From Pseudomonas akapageensis (GTDB taxonomy: Bacteria; Pseudomonadota; Gammaproteobacteria; Pseudomonadales; Pseudomonadaceae), in the NCBI RefSeq assembly GCF_011355085.1, contig NZ_VXCP01000020.1:62001-126000 (forward strand): a stretch of 64,000 nt of DNA, read 5' to 3'. Below, in pieces: positions 9,893-19,022 of this stretch. Numbering within the stretch: the first letter of the stretch is position 1; each line of letters opens with the position of its first letter. Position numbers and translations under genes: made by a program. Below the pieces are notes generated by a model that was not told where the DNA came from, made no database searches, and saw only the letters and a list, made by a program, of their open reading frames with translations.

Positions 9893-12073
9893 TCAGATCG
9901 CTTCCAGCTTGGCATAACCAAGCATCAACCACTTGCTGCCCTCGGAGAAGTTCACCTGCACCCGTGCCTGGGCACCCGAACCTTCGAAATTGAGGATCAC
10001 GCCTTCGCCGAACACCGAATGTTGCACGCGTTGCCCGAGGTTGAACTCCGTTTGTGGAATGTTCGCGCCGCCGAACAGGCTGCTGGAGTTCTGCTTCTGG
10101 CCGGAGCCGAAGGGGCGGCTGACGCTGTTGGACAAACGCACTTCCTGGATCAGACCACTCGGAATCTCCCGGACGAAACGCGAAACCTTGTTGTAGGTTT
10201 CGCTACCGTAGAGGCGACGTGTTTCAGCGTAGGTCATGACCAGTTGTTGCATGGCCCGGGTAATGCCGACATAGGCCAGGCGGCGCTCTTCTTCGAGGCG
10301 GCCAGGTTCTTCCAGGCTCATCTTGTGCGGGAACAGACCTTCTTCCATACCCACCAGGAACACGTAAGGGAATTCCAGGCCCTTGGCGCTGTGCAGGGTC
10401 ATCAATTGCACGCTGTCTTCGTGCTCGTCGGCCTGGGCATCGCCAGCCTCCAGCGAGGCGTGGCCGAGGAATGCAGCCAGTGGCGTGAGATCGGCGTCTT
10501 CTTCGGCGGTTTCAAAGTTACGCGCCGCGCTGACCAGTTCCTCGAGGTTCTCTACCCGGGCCTGGCCCTTTTCACCTTTTTCTTCCTGGTGATAGGTAAT
10601 CAGGCCGGACTGCTCGATCACCGTCTGGGTCATCAGGTGCAGCGGCATTTCCATGACTTTCGCCGCCAGGTTTTCGATCAGCTCCATGAAGGCGCCCAGG
10701 GCATTGGCGGCTCGCCCGGTCAGGCCTTTGTTGGCGATCAGCAGGCGCATCGATTCCCACATCGAGACTTCGGCGTGGCGCGCATGCTCACGGATCGCTT
10801 CGACGGTTTTTTCGCCAATGCCACGTGGAGGCACATTGATGACCCGTTCCAGCGCCGCATCGTTGCCGCGCCCTTCGAGCACCCGCAGGTAGGCCATGGC
10901 ATTCTTGATTTCGGCGCGTTCGAAGAAGCGCTGGCCGCCATAGATCCGGTAGGGGATGCGTTCGCGCAGCAGCGCCTCCTCGAGCACTCGAGACTGGGCG
11001 TTGGAGCGATAGAGGATGGCGATTTCGCTGCGTGCCAGGCCGGTTTTCAAGGCGCTTTCGATGGTTTCGACGACATAACGGGCTTCGTCATGCTCGTTGA
11101 ACGCGGCATACAGGCTCAGCGGTTCGCCTTCGCCATCGTCGGTCCACAATTCCTTGCCCAGGCGACCGCTGTTGTTGGCGATCAGGGCGTTGGCTGCCTT
11201 GAGGATGCCGGCCGTGGAGCGATAGTTCTGCTCCAGGCGGATCATCTCGGCATCCGGGAAGTCGGCGCTGTATTGATGGATATTCTCGATTTTCGCGCCA
11301 CGCCAGCCGTAGATCGACTGGTCGTCATCGCCAACCACCATCAGGCTCTCGCCGCCTTGGGCCAACAGGCGCAACCAGGCGTACTGCACGGCGTTGGTAT
11401 CCTGGAACTCGTCGACCAACAAGTGCCGGAAACGGCGCTGGTAGTGTTCGAGCAGGCCGGGGTGATCACGCCACAGGTCCAGGGCGCGCAACAGCAATTC
11501 GGAAAAGTCGATGACGCCAGCACGCTGGCAGGCTGCCTCGTAGGCTTCGTAGATCGAACGCATGGTCGCCAGGAACAGGTCGCCGCTGGCCTGGATGTGT
11601 TGCGGGCGCAGCCCCTCATCCTTCTGCCCGTTGATGAACCACTGGGCCTGGCGGGCCGGCCAGCGTTGCTCGTCCAGGCCCAGCTCGCGGATGACCCGCT
11701 TGACCAGGCGTTGCTGGTCGTCGCTGTCGAGGATCTGGAAGTTCTGGTTCAGCCCGGCTTCTTGCCAGTGTGCCCGCAGCAAGCGGTGCGCCAGGCCGTG
11801 GAAGGTGCCCACCCACATGCCGGCGGGGTTGATACCCATCGCCTCGATACGCTGGCGCATTTCGGCGGCAGCCTTGTTGGTGAAGGTCACCGACAGGATC
11901 GAATGGGGTGAGGCCTGCTCGACCTGGATCAACCAGGCGATGCGGTGCACCAGCACACGGGTTTTACCGGAGCCAGCACCGGCCAGGACCAACTGACGGC
12001 CACGAGGAGCCGCTACGGCCTGTCGTTGGGCATCGTTGAGGGAGTTCAGCAGAAGGGAGAGGTCATCGCGCAT
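9893..12073 (-). CDS. uvrD: DNA helicase II UvrD
   Basis: A 726-residue superfamily 1A 3'-5' helicase acting in nucleotide excision and mismatch repair. The Walker A GAGSGKT is at residues 32-38 after LNDAQRQAV (Q motif). DEFQDTN is motif II, GDDDQSIYGWRGA motif III, and LMTLHSAKGLEFPYVFLVG and YVGITRAMQ are motifs V and VI. The C-terminal tail ends in a Tudor-like segment (QRVQHSVFGEGVILNFEGSG) that contacts RNA polymerase in relatives. Length is as expected. Confidence 0.97.
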   Translation of the reverse strand: MRDDLSLLLNSLNDAQRQAVAAPRGRQLVLAGAGSGKTRVLVHRIAWLIQVEQASPHSILSVTFTNKAAAEMRQRIEAMGINPAGMWVGTFHGLAHRLLRAHWQEAGLNQNFQILDSDDQQRLVKRVIRELGLDEQRWPARQAQWFINGQKDEGLRPQHIQASGDLFLATMRSIYEAYEAACQRAGVIDFSELLLRALDLWRDHPGLLEHYQRRFRHLLVDEFQDTNAVQYAWLRLLAQGGESLMVVGDDDQSIYGWRGAKIENIHQYSADFPDAEMIRLEQNYRSTAGILKAANALIANNSGRLGKELWTDDGEGEPLSLYAAFNEHDEARYVVETIESALKTGLARSEIAILYRSNAQSRVLEEALLRERIPYRIYGGQRFFERAEIKNAMAYLRVLEGRGNDAALERVINVPPRGIGEKTVEAIREHARHAEVSMWESMRLLIANKGLTGRAANALGAFMELIENLAAKVMEMPLHLMTQTVIEQSGLITYHQEEKGEKGQARVENLEELVSAARNFETAEEDADLTPLAAFLGHASLEAGDAQADEHEDSVQLMTLHSAKGLEFPYVFLVGMEEGLFPHKMSLEEPGRLEEERRLAYVGITRAMQQLVMTYAETRRLYGSETYNKVSRFVREIPSGLIQEVRLSNSVSRPFGSGQKQNSSSLFGGANIPQTEFNLGQRVQHSVFGEGVILNFEGSGAQARVQVNFSEGSKWLMLGYAKLEAI

Positions 12074-12319
12074 CCGGGCATTTTAGGGTGCGAGGGGAGG
12101 GAGGGGCAAACCCCGCTTGCATCGAAGCGCATAAAAGTCGCTAAAGGCGACTGACCGGTCATCGGCTGCAGGCGTTGCCACGCCTCGCCTGACGGTCTGG
12201 CAAAGGTGTTGGTTGGCCTTTCATCGGCCTGATTTTAAGACACAGGGTTGTTTGGTCTGCGTGGATGCTTGTGTATGCTCCGTGCACGTTTCAGGCTCAC
12301 CATTACAAGAATATTGCCT

Positions 12320-15172
12320 ATGACTTCTAGCCCTGTGGATGCTCAACGCAGCACCCGCAAGCAATTTGCCACTCAACTGGCCGTCGAGCGCACCCGCCTG
12401 CTTTATCAGGGGTCGTTGCTGCCGACGCTGTTCATGCTGCTTAACGGCCTGGTTTGCGCCTGGTTACTCTGGAGTCCGGAGCACTATCTGCTGGTCAGTA
12501 TCTGGCTGGTCTGGTTGATGGCGCTGGTCGCTTTGCGGGTGATTCAGGTCGCGGCGTTCGATTCGGCCATTCCCGATCGCCAGGCCCACGCGAGCTGGCG
12601 GCAAATGTTTCTGCTGGGATCGGCTTTCAGCGGTCTGACGCTGGGCTGCGCCGCCATCGCCCTCGTACCTGTGGATAACTTTGTTCAGCAGGCCTGGGTC
12701 TTTGGCCTGCTGGGCGCTGCCACCCTGTCGGCCAGTGTCGCCTATGCGGTCAGCCTGCCGGCATTTCTCAGTTTTGTCCTGCCGTGCCTGTTGCCACCCA
12801 TTTCCTACCTGTTCTGGAACGGTGATGAGTTGCAGCGCGGCTGGGGCTGGCTCGGCCTGATTCTGCTGGGGTCTTTGCTGGTGGTGGCCTGGCAGGTCAA
12901 CCGCTTGATCGAGCACAACTTGCTGCGGCGCTTCCAGAATCAGCAACTGATCGATCATTTGCAGCAGGCCCAGAGTCACAGTGATCGGCTTAACAAGGCG
13001 CTGGCGCGGGAAGTCGAGCAACGTCGCGAGATTGAAGCGCAGCTGCTGGAAGCAAAGTCCGGCCTCGAGACAAGGGTCGCCGAGCGCAGCCGTGAGCTGG
13101 ATCTGGCCAACCAGGCCTTGAGTAAAAGCGAAGAGCGCCTGGCCCTGGCGCTCGAGGCCAGCGAGCTCGGCCTTTGGGACTGGAACCTGCAAACCGACGA
13201 AGTTCACCATACGCAACTCAAGGAGTTGTTCGGCCTGGAGCCCGATCAGGTCAAGGCCGTGCTCGCCGATCTCAAGCCCCGCCTGCACCCTGAAGACTTG
13301 CCCGTGCTCAAACGAGCATTGGTGGAGCACCTCAAGGGACGAACGGACGACTACTGCTGCGAATACCGGGTACGTCACAGTGATGGTCAATGGCGCTGGA
13401 TCGAGGATCGCGGGCGGGCGGTCGAGCGCAGCCCTGGCGGCAAGGTCATTCGAATACTTGGCACCCGTCGCGACATCAGTGTCGAAAAGGCTCAGGAAGA
13501 ACAGCTCGTATTGGCAGCCACCGTGTTTGAAGCCGCCAGTGAAGGCATCGTGATTTTCGACCCCGACTATCGTTTGCTGGCGGTCAATCAGGCCTTCAGC
13601 AAACTCACCGGCTTCAGTCGTGAGGAAGTATTGGGACGCAATGTGGTCGAACTGCCGTGCAGTCGCGATGCGCGTCGTCATTATCAGGCGATCCATCAGG
13701 CGCTCGAACAACAGGGCAGATGGCAGGGCGAATTGGTGGAAACGCGCAAGAATGGCGAGTTCTACCCACAGTGGCTGCAATTGAGCGTCGTGCGCGACAG
13801 CAGAGGGAATGTCGTCCATATTGTCGGCTTCTTCGCCGATCTTTCGGCGCGGCGCGAATCCGAAGAGCGTATGCGCTACCTGACCCACTATGACGAGTTG
13901 ACCGGACTGGCCAATCGCTCGTTGTTCAAGGAGCGCCTGCAGGAGGCCAATCTGCGCGTACGCCAGGGCGGGCGTGGCCTGGCCTTGCTGCACATCGATC
14001 TGGACCGATTCAAATTGCTCAATGAAAGTCTCGGCCACGAGGTCGCTGACCAGTTGCTCAAACAACTGGCTCGCCGTATCAGCAGTGCCTTGCCTGAGGC
14101 CGATACCATCGCCAGGCTCTCCGGTGATGAGTTTGCCGTGCTGTTCGATGCCTTCGGCAGCCTGTCGGGGCTGGCCCGCGTCACCAGTCGCCTGCTCGAA
14201 AAATTGTGCGCCCCGTTGAGCGTGGCCGATCATGAGCTGGTAATCAGCGCCTCGATCGGCATCAGTCTGTTGCCTGACAATGCCCGGGACATCAATGCGC
14301 TGATCAGTCAGGCGAACATGGCAATGCAGCATGCCAAGCATCTTGGCGGCAACACCTTCCAGTTTTATACCCAGAGTCTGCAAGCCAGCACCCTGGAGCG
14401 GTTGCAGCTGGAAACCCATCTGCGCAAAGCCATCGAAGAGCGGCAGCTGGAAGTTTTCTATCAGCCCAAGCTGTGCCTGGTCACCGGTCGGCTCGAAGCG
14501 GTGGAGGCGCTGGTGCGCTGGCGCCATCCGCAATGGGGCCTGGTGCCACCGGGTGAATTTATCGGCCTGGCCGAAGAAACCGGCTTGATTGGACCCATTG
14601 GCGAGTTTGTTCTGCGCCAGGCGTGCTGGCAGGCCTGCGAGTGGCAGCGCCAGGGACTTGACCCGATACGGGTGTCAGTGAACTTGTCGGTGCATCAATT
14701 GCGTCAGGGCAAGTTGGTCAGCCTGGTGCGCCAGGTGCTCGAAGACAGCGGCCTGGCGCCTGAGTTGCTTGAACTTGAGCTGACAGAAAGCCAGCTGCTG
14801 GACAATGTCGAACACATCATTGCCAGCTTCCGGCAACTCCGTGGGCTGGGGGTCAAACTTGCAATTGACGACTTTGGTACCGGTTACTCATCGCTGAGCT
14901 ACCTCAAGCGATTCCCGGTGGATTACGTCAAGATCGATCAAACGTTCATTCGTGGCCTGGCTGAAGGCAGCGAAGATGCTGCGATCACTCGGGCAATTAT
15001 CGCGATGGCCCATAGCCTTGAACTGAAGGTCGTCGCCGAAGGGGTCGAGACCCGCGAGCAACTGAACTTCCTCAAGGCGCACAGATGCGATGAGGTACAA
15101 GGCTATCTCATCAGCCATCCATTGGAGGCGCACGCATTGGCCGAACTGTTGGCAGGCGTATATCAGTTTTGA
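12320..15172 (+). CDS. Membrane-bound PAS-GGDEF-EAL protein (cyclic-di-GMP turnover)
   Basis: A 950-residue protein. The N-terminal ~200 residues hold several membrane helices, followed by a coiled coil (about 210-290), two PAS domains with a PAC motif (about 295-520), a GGDEF domain and a C-terminal EAL domain. The diguanylate cyclase signature reads SGDEF (about residue 601) instead of GGDEF. The EAL domain keeps [19 protein letters not shown] and VVAEGVET. A c-di-GMP phosphodiesterase with a regulatory or weakly active cyclase half is the likeliest reading. The start at 12320 gives a short cytoplasmic N-terminus; a longer in-frame start is not supported by a ribosome site. It converges on zwf with a 10-bp gap. 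Confidence 0.88.
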   Translation: MTSSPVDAQRSTRKQFATQLAVERTRLLYQGSLLPTLFMLLNGLVCAWLLWSPEHYLLVSIWLVWLMALVALRVIQVAAFDSAIPDRQAHASWRQMFLLGSAFSGLTLGCAAIALVPVDNFVQQAWVFGLLGAATLSASVAYAVSLPAFLSFVLPCLLPPISYLFWNGDELQRGWGWLGLILLGSLLVVAWQVNRLIEHNLLRRFQNQQLIDHLQQAQSHSDRLNKALAREVEQRREIEAQLLEAKSGLETRVAERSRELDLANQALSKSEERLALALEASELGLWDWNLQTDEVHHTQLKELFGLEPDQVKAVLADLKPRLHPEDLPVLKRALVEHLKGRTDDYCCEYRVRHSDGQWRWIEDRGRAVERSPGGKVIRILGTRRDISVEKAQEEQLVLAATVFEAASEGIVIFDPDYRLLAVNQAFSKLTGFSREEVLGRNVVELPCSRDARRHYQAIHQALEQQGRWQGELVETRKNGEFYPQWLQLSVVRDSRGNVVHIVGFFADLSARRESEERMRYLTHYDELTGLANRSLFKERLQEANLRVRQGGRGLALLHIDLDRFKLLNESLGHEVADQLLKQLARRISSALPEADTIARLSGDEFAVLFDAFGSLSGLARVTSRLLEKLCAPLSVADHELVISASIGISLLPDNARDINALISQANMAMQHAKHLGGNTFQFYTQSLQASTLERLQLETHLRKAIEERQLEVFYQPKLCLVTGRLEAVEALVRWRHPQWGLVPPGEFIGLAEETGLIGPIGEFVLRQACWQACEWQRQGLDPIRVSVNLSVHQLRQGKLVSLVRQVLEDSGLAPELLELELTESQLLDNVEHIIASFRQLRGLGVKLAIDDFGTGYSSLSYLKRFPVDYVKIDQTFIRGLAEGSEDAAITRAIIAMAHSLELKVVAEGVETREQLNFLKAHRCDEVQGYLISHPLEAHALAELLAGVYQF

Positions 15173-15182
15173 CTGAACCCTT

Positions 15183-16625
15183 TCAACCGAGCCATGCCCG
15201 GCCCTGATGCTCAAGCAGGGTATGGGCCTGCTCGGGGCCGGTCGACCCGGCATGATAAGGGCGCGGGCTCTGGAAGTATTCCTGCCAGCCGGTGAGGATC
15301 GGGTCGACCCAGGCCCAGGCTGCTTCCACTTCGTCGCGACGCATGAACAAGGTCGAGTCACCCTCGAGCACGTCCAGCAACAGGCGCTCGTAGGCTTCCC
15401 AGCGGCGTGTGCGGTTGAAGGCCTGGGCCAGGTTCAGGTCCAGCTCGACCGGCTCCAGGCGCATGCCTTTGCCCGGTGTCTTGGTCATCAGTTGCAGGCT
15501 GATGCGTTCATCCGGCTGCAACTGGATCACCAACTGGTTGGTCTGGCAGCCTTCAAACAAGCGATGTGGCACGGGCTTGAACTGGATGACTATCTGCGAT
15601 GACTTTTTCGCCAGCCGTTTACCGGTTCGCAAATAAAACGGGACACCGGCCCAACGCCAATTGTTGATCTTCGCCTGAATCGCGACGAAGGTCTCCGTAT
15701 CGCTGTCGTTGTCGACATTTTTCTCGAAATAGTAGGCTGGAACTTCCTGGCCGCCAATCTTGCCCGCGGTGTACTGACCACGCACGGTCATGTCCTGGAC
15801 GTCCTGGCCGGTAATGGGTTTGAGGTCCTTGAGGATTTTTACCTTCTCGTCTCGCACTGATTCGGCGTCGAACTGCGCCGGCGCTTCCATGGCCACCAGG
15901 CAGAGCAGTTGCAGCAAGTGGTTTTGCACCATGTCGCGCATTGCTCCGGCGCGGTCGTAGTAACCGCCACGGTTTTCAACGCCCAGGGTTTCGCAGACGC
16001 TGATCTGTACGTGATCGACGTGACCCCCGCGCCACAAGGGCTCGAACAAGGCGTTGGCAAAGCGCAGGGCCATCAGGTTCTGCACGGTTTCCTTGCCAAG
16101 GTAGTGGTCGATGCGAAACACCTGGGATTCCTGGAATACCGAACCTATGGCCGTGTTGATGGCCTTGGCCGATTCCAGTGAGTGACCGATCGGTTTTTCC
16201 AGCACGATCCGGGACTCGTGATCTGCCAGTCCGGCGACTTGCATATGGGCCGCGATAGACGCGAAAAGCTCCGGAGCGGTAGCCAGGTAGTAGATACGCA
16301 TGAGCCCGCCGGGCTCGCCAAGGAACCGGGCCAGCCGGCCGAAGTCGGCGCTTTGCGAGGCGTCCATCGGAAAGTAGTCCAGGCGCGCTGCGAATCGCTT
16401 CCAGACGTCTTCGTCGAAGTCGTTCCTGGCGACCTGGGCACGGCAGCGACGCTCGGCCAGCAATTGAAAATCGCTGCGCGGCAAATTGCTGCGGGCGAGG
16501 GCGATAATGCGCACCGCAGGGTGCAGGCGATCGTCGCGATACAGGTGGTAGAGCGCCGGAAGCAGCTTGTGCAGGGCCAGGTCTCCGGTCCCGCCGAAGA
16601 TCAGAATGTCGCAAGGGATGGTCAA
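15183..16625 (-). CDS. zwf: Glucose-6-phosphate 1-dehydrogenase
   Basis: A 480-residue enzyme oxidising glucose-6-phosphate to 6-phosphogluconolactone with NAD(P)+. GGTGDLA at residues 11-17 is the nucleotide-binding loop, and RIDHYLGKE at 171-179 is the substrate-binding and catalytic motif. It is not in a zwf-pgl-eda cluster here but back-to-back with an RpiR-type regulator, so it is probably a second zwf copy. The start appears to be TTG at 16625, with CGGAGAG about 8 bases upstream; no in-frame ATG lies nearby. A palindrome in the shared upstream region probably serves the regulator. Confidence 0.93.
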   Translation of the reverse strand: MTIPCDILIFGGTGDLALHKLLPALYHLYRDDRLHPAVRIIALARSNLPRSDFQLLAERRCRAQVARNDFDEDVWKRFAARLDYFPMDASQSADFGRLARFLGEPGGLMRIYYLATAPELFASIAAHMQVAGLADHESRIVLEKPIGHSLESAKAINTAIGSVFQESQVFRIDHYLGKETVQNLMALRFANALFEPLWRGGHVDHVQISVCETLGVENRGGYYDRAGAMRDMVQNHLLQLLCLVAMEAPAQFDAESVRDEKVKILKDLKPITGQDVQDMTVRGQYTAGKIGGQEVPAYYFEKNVDNDSDTETFVAIQAKINNWRWAGVPFYLRTGKRLAKKSSQIVIQFKPVPHRLFEGCQTNQLVIQLQPDERISLQLMTKTPGKGMRLEPVELDLNLAQAFNRTRRWEAYERLLLDVLEGDSTLFMRRDEVEAAWAWVDPILTGWQEYFQSPRPYHAGSTGPEQAHTLLEHQGRAWLG

Positions 16626-16670
16626 CGCAGCAACTCTCCGAGTTCGTTTAGCTGGGCGGGCCGCAGGTCA

Positions 16671-16685
16671 TGTAGTATAACTACA
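16671..16685. promoter_or_regulatory. Putative RpiR/HexR-type operator between zwf and its regulator
   Basis: An inverted repeat TGTAGT-ATA-ACTACA in the 105-bp divergent region. HexR-type operators are TTGT/ACAA-flanked palindromes of similar size. It sits 46 bp from the zwf start and 46 bp from the regulator start, so it could govern both genes. Inferred from position and symmetry only. Confidence 0.6.
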
Positions 16686-16730
16686 AGAAAGCTACATCCC
16701 GATCTGCCGATCATAACCGAGTCCTGTCCA

Positions 16731-17597
16731 TTGAATCTGTTGCAACACATCGCCCAGTCGCGCCATTTGTTACGCAAGTCGGAGCTGAAAGTCGCCGACC
16801 ACGTGCTGCTTGACCCGGCGGCTGTAATGCATAGCTCCATGGCTGACCTGGCCCATAGCGTCGGGATCAGCGAGCCGACCATCGTGCGTTTTTGCCGTGC
16901 AATCGGCTGTTCCGGGTTCCAGGATCTGAAGCTCAAGCTTGCGCAAAGCCTGGCGGCAGGCGCCAGTTTTGGTCAGTTTGCAATCCACGAAGATGATTCG
17001 GTTGCCGACTACAGCCTGAAGATTTTCGACACCACGCTACATACCTTGATGGAGGTGCGCGAGCATCTTGATCCACAAGCCTTGCAGCGTGCCGTGACCG
17101 CCATGGCCCAGGCCCAGCGCGTCGAGTTCTACGGCTTTGGTGCGTCCGGTGCGGTAGCGGCCGATGCCCAGCACAAGTTCTTTCGCTTGCTGCTGACGGC
17201 TGCGGCCTATTCAGACCCGCACATGCAGGCCATGTCGGCGGTGACGCTCAAGCCTGGCGATGTGGCGATCTGCATTTCTCAATCAGGACGCTCCAAGGAT
17301 TTGCTGATCACCGCCAACCTGGTCCGCGAGAGCGGGGCGACGCTGATTACCCTGTGCCCGAGCCAGACGCCGCTCGCCGAGCTGTCGACCGTCAACCTGG
17401 CGATCGACGTGCATGAAGACACCGAGATCTATACCCCGCTGACCTCGCGTATCGCTCACCTGGTGGTGATCGATGTGCTGGCCATGGGTGTGGCCATGGC
17501 CCGCGGGCCGAGCCTGGTGAACCACCTCAAGAGCGTCAAGCGCAGTCTGCGCAGCCTGCGTCTGTCGCCCAAGTCAGTGAAAGCCATCGACGATTGA
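16731..17597 (+). CDS. RpiR/HexR-family transcriptional regulator
   Basis: A 288-residue regulator with an N-terminal RpiR helix-turn-helix (SMADLAHSVGISEPTIVRFCRAIGCSGFQDLKLKLAQSL, given in part) and a C-terminal SIS sugar-phosphate domain (about residues 125-260, with FYGFGASGAVAADAQHKF and CISQSGRSKDLL). Such proteins sense sugar phosphates; HexR senses KDPG and represses glucose catabolism. Pairing with zwf supports a carbon-flux role. The start is inferred to be TTG at 16731 (MNLLQHIAQSR); no in-frame ATG is close and the family begins here. The C-terminus is long and basic. Confidence 0.87.
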   Translation: MNLLQHIAQSRHLLRKSELKVADHVLLDPAAVMHSSMADLAHSVGISEPTIVRFCRAIGCSGFQDLKLKLAQSLAAGASFGQFAIHEDDSVADYSLKIFDTTLHTLMEVREHLDPQALQRAVTAMAQAQRVEFYGFGASGAVAADAQHKFFRLLLTAAAYSDPHMQAMSAVTLKPGDVAICISQSGRSKDLLITANLVRESGATLITLCPSQTPLAELSTVNLAIDVHEDTEIYTPLTSRIAHLVVIDVLAMGVAMARGPSLVNHLKSVKRSLRSLRLSPKSVKAIDD

Positions 17598-17672
17598 GCC
17601 CGGCAGCCCGTAACGGAGTTGCCGCAAAGCTTTCATCGACTTGTCACGGGCCTGCCGCCAAAGCGTCATTGC

Positions 17673-17687
17673 ACAGGTGGAACCTGT
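17673..17687. promoter_or_regulatory. Short inverted repeat upstream of the 71-aa gene
   Basis: ACAGGT-GGA-ACCTGT, 30 bp before the start of the small gene. It could be an operator or the foot of a leader hairpin. Only symmetry and position support this. Confidence 0.3.
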
Positions 17688-17716
17688 AGCTCCCGCACTC
17701 GACCTGGGAGATAGCA

Positions 17717-17932
17717 ATGGCTCGTTATTTCGATGGCTCGCAACAGTCCAGCAGCAAGACCCGTCGGCAGCAGGAAGATCAACGGCGCATGGAATTTCGC
17801 CGGGCGATCGAAAGTTACTCCGAGCAGCGCCAGCTGCTTCAGGAGATCGCTGACTATCCCGATCTGCAATCCATCAACCTTTGGCAGGTATCGGCGGCAA
17901 GTTCCCCGAGAAGCGCTCAACAAGCGCGCTGA
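17717..17932 (+). CDS. Small conserved charged protein (PA3496-like)
   Basis: A 71-residue hydrophilic protein, MARYFDGSQQSSSKTRRQQE at the start, then RRMEFRRAIESYSEQRQLLQEI and a DYPDLQSINLW segment. It resembles a short Pseudomonas family (PA3496 family, tentatively linked to envelope integrity in annotation). GGGAG stands 7-8 bases before the ATG. The last 59 bases overlap the end of the convergent pycR gene, so part of the sequence is read on both strands. It is likely real but of unknown function. Confidence 0.65.
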   Translation: MARYFDGSQQSSSKTRRQQEDQRRMEFRRAIESYSEQRQLLQEIADYPDLQSINLWQVSAASSPRSAQQAR

Positions 17933-18836
17933 TCTGTGCACGTTCGCTGCGGATGAATGCAAGAAAGGCCAAGGCCACTGGTGATTGCCGCTTGGCTTTG
18001 GCCTGTACCACGCACCAGCTTCGATAGAGCGGAAGCTCCTCGACCGGCAGCTCGCGCAAGATGCCGGTGGCCAGTTCCAGATTGATCGCGTGACGTGTCA
18101 GCAGGGCCAGGCCAAGGCCGGCAATCACACATTCACGCTGGGCATCGGCCGAAGCCACTTCCAGTGTCTGGGTGAAGTGCACGCGCTTGTCCTTGAAGTA
18201 CTCCTCACAGGCCTTGCGGGTACCCGAACCTTGCTCGCGAATCAGCAGGGTGTGCGGTTCCAGGTCCTGCAACCGCAGGCTTTCGAGCTTGCACAGGGGA
18301 TGGTCGGGCGGTGCTACGGCAACGATGGGGTTGTTCAGGAAGGGCACGAATTCAAGGCCCATGTCCTGGGGCACCATGGACATGATGATCAGATCGTCGC
18401 GGTTGTCCGACAGGCGCCGGATCGTCTGGGCGCGATTGACCACGGTCAAGGTCAGGTTCACTTCCGGGTGCTGCTTCTTGAATGCGGCAAACAGGTGCGG
18501 GACGAAATATTTCGCGCTGGACTCCACTGCCAGCTTCAGTTGTCCCTGCAGTGACCCCTGCATGTCGGAGAGTTGCATGTCGAAGCTTTCCAGGCGCCCG
18601 AAGATATCCCGGCTGGCCCGTTGCAATGCCTCTGCGGCTTCGGTCAGGTAAAGTTTCTTACCGACGTATTCGAAAAGTGGCTGGCCGACCAGCTCCTCGA
18701 GCTGACGTATCTGCAGGCTTACCGCGGGTTGCGTCAGCGCCATTTCGTCGGCAGCTCGGCTGTACGAGCGCAAATCGCAGACCTCGTTGAAAATCTGCAA
18801 CTGACGCAACGTCATACGCATCAATGACTTACGCAT
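17874..18836 (-). CDS. pycR: LysR-type regulator of pyruvate carboxylase
   Basis: A 320-residue LysR regulator. The helix-turn-helix is at about residues 8-65 (TLRQLQIFNEVCDLRSYSRA, then ALTQPAVSLQIRQLEELVGQ), followed by the effector domain. It is divergent from the two pyruvate carboxylase genes with a 186-bp gap, the arrangement described for PycR in P. aeruginosa, where it affects carboxylase and virulence genes. The start at 18836 is set before RKSLMRMTLRQL with GAGAAGAAA upstream; a longer start is possible. Confidence 0.87.
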   Translation of the reverse strand: MRKSLMRMTLRQLQIFNEVCDLRSYSRAADEMALTQPAVSLQIRQLEELVGQPLFEYVGKKLYLTEAAEALQRASRDIFGRLESFDMQLSDMQGSLQGQLKLAVESSAKYFVPHLFAAFKKQHPEVNLTLTVVNRAQTIRRLSDNRDDLIIMSMVPQDMGLEFVPFLNNPIVAVAPPDHPLCKLESLRLQDLEPHTLLIREQGSGTRKACEEYFKDKRVHFTQTLEVASADAQRECVIAGLGLALLTRHAINLELATGILRELPVEELPLYRSWCVVQAKAKRQSPVALAFLAFIRSERAQISALVERFSGNLPPIPAKG

Positions 18837-19022
18837 TTTCTTCTCGGTTTGGCAAAGGCTTGTTACACGACTATAAGCTTTTGCTAATGCCTGACCTAAC
18901 AATTATTGATTTTTGTTTATCGAGCGGTGGCGTTAAGTTGAATACGCGACTGGCCAACGGGGCTTGGTCACGCGCCGACCGGCTTTACCGGTTCGTTTGT
19001 TTCATCGGTCGAGGAAATTCCA

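Noticed and set aside
9761..11911. Very long open frame (over 700 codons) on the strand opposite uvrD
   Set aside because: It is fully antisense to an unmistakable uvrD, has low-complexity composition and no recognisable domain. Long antisense frames are expected in GC-rich DNA.
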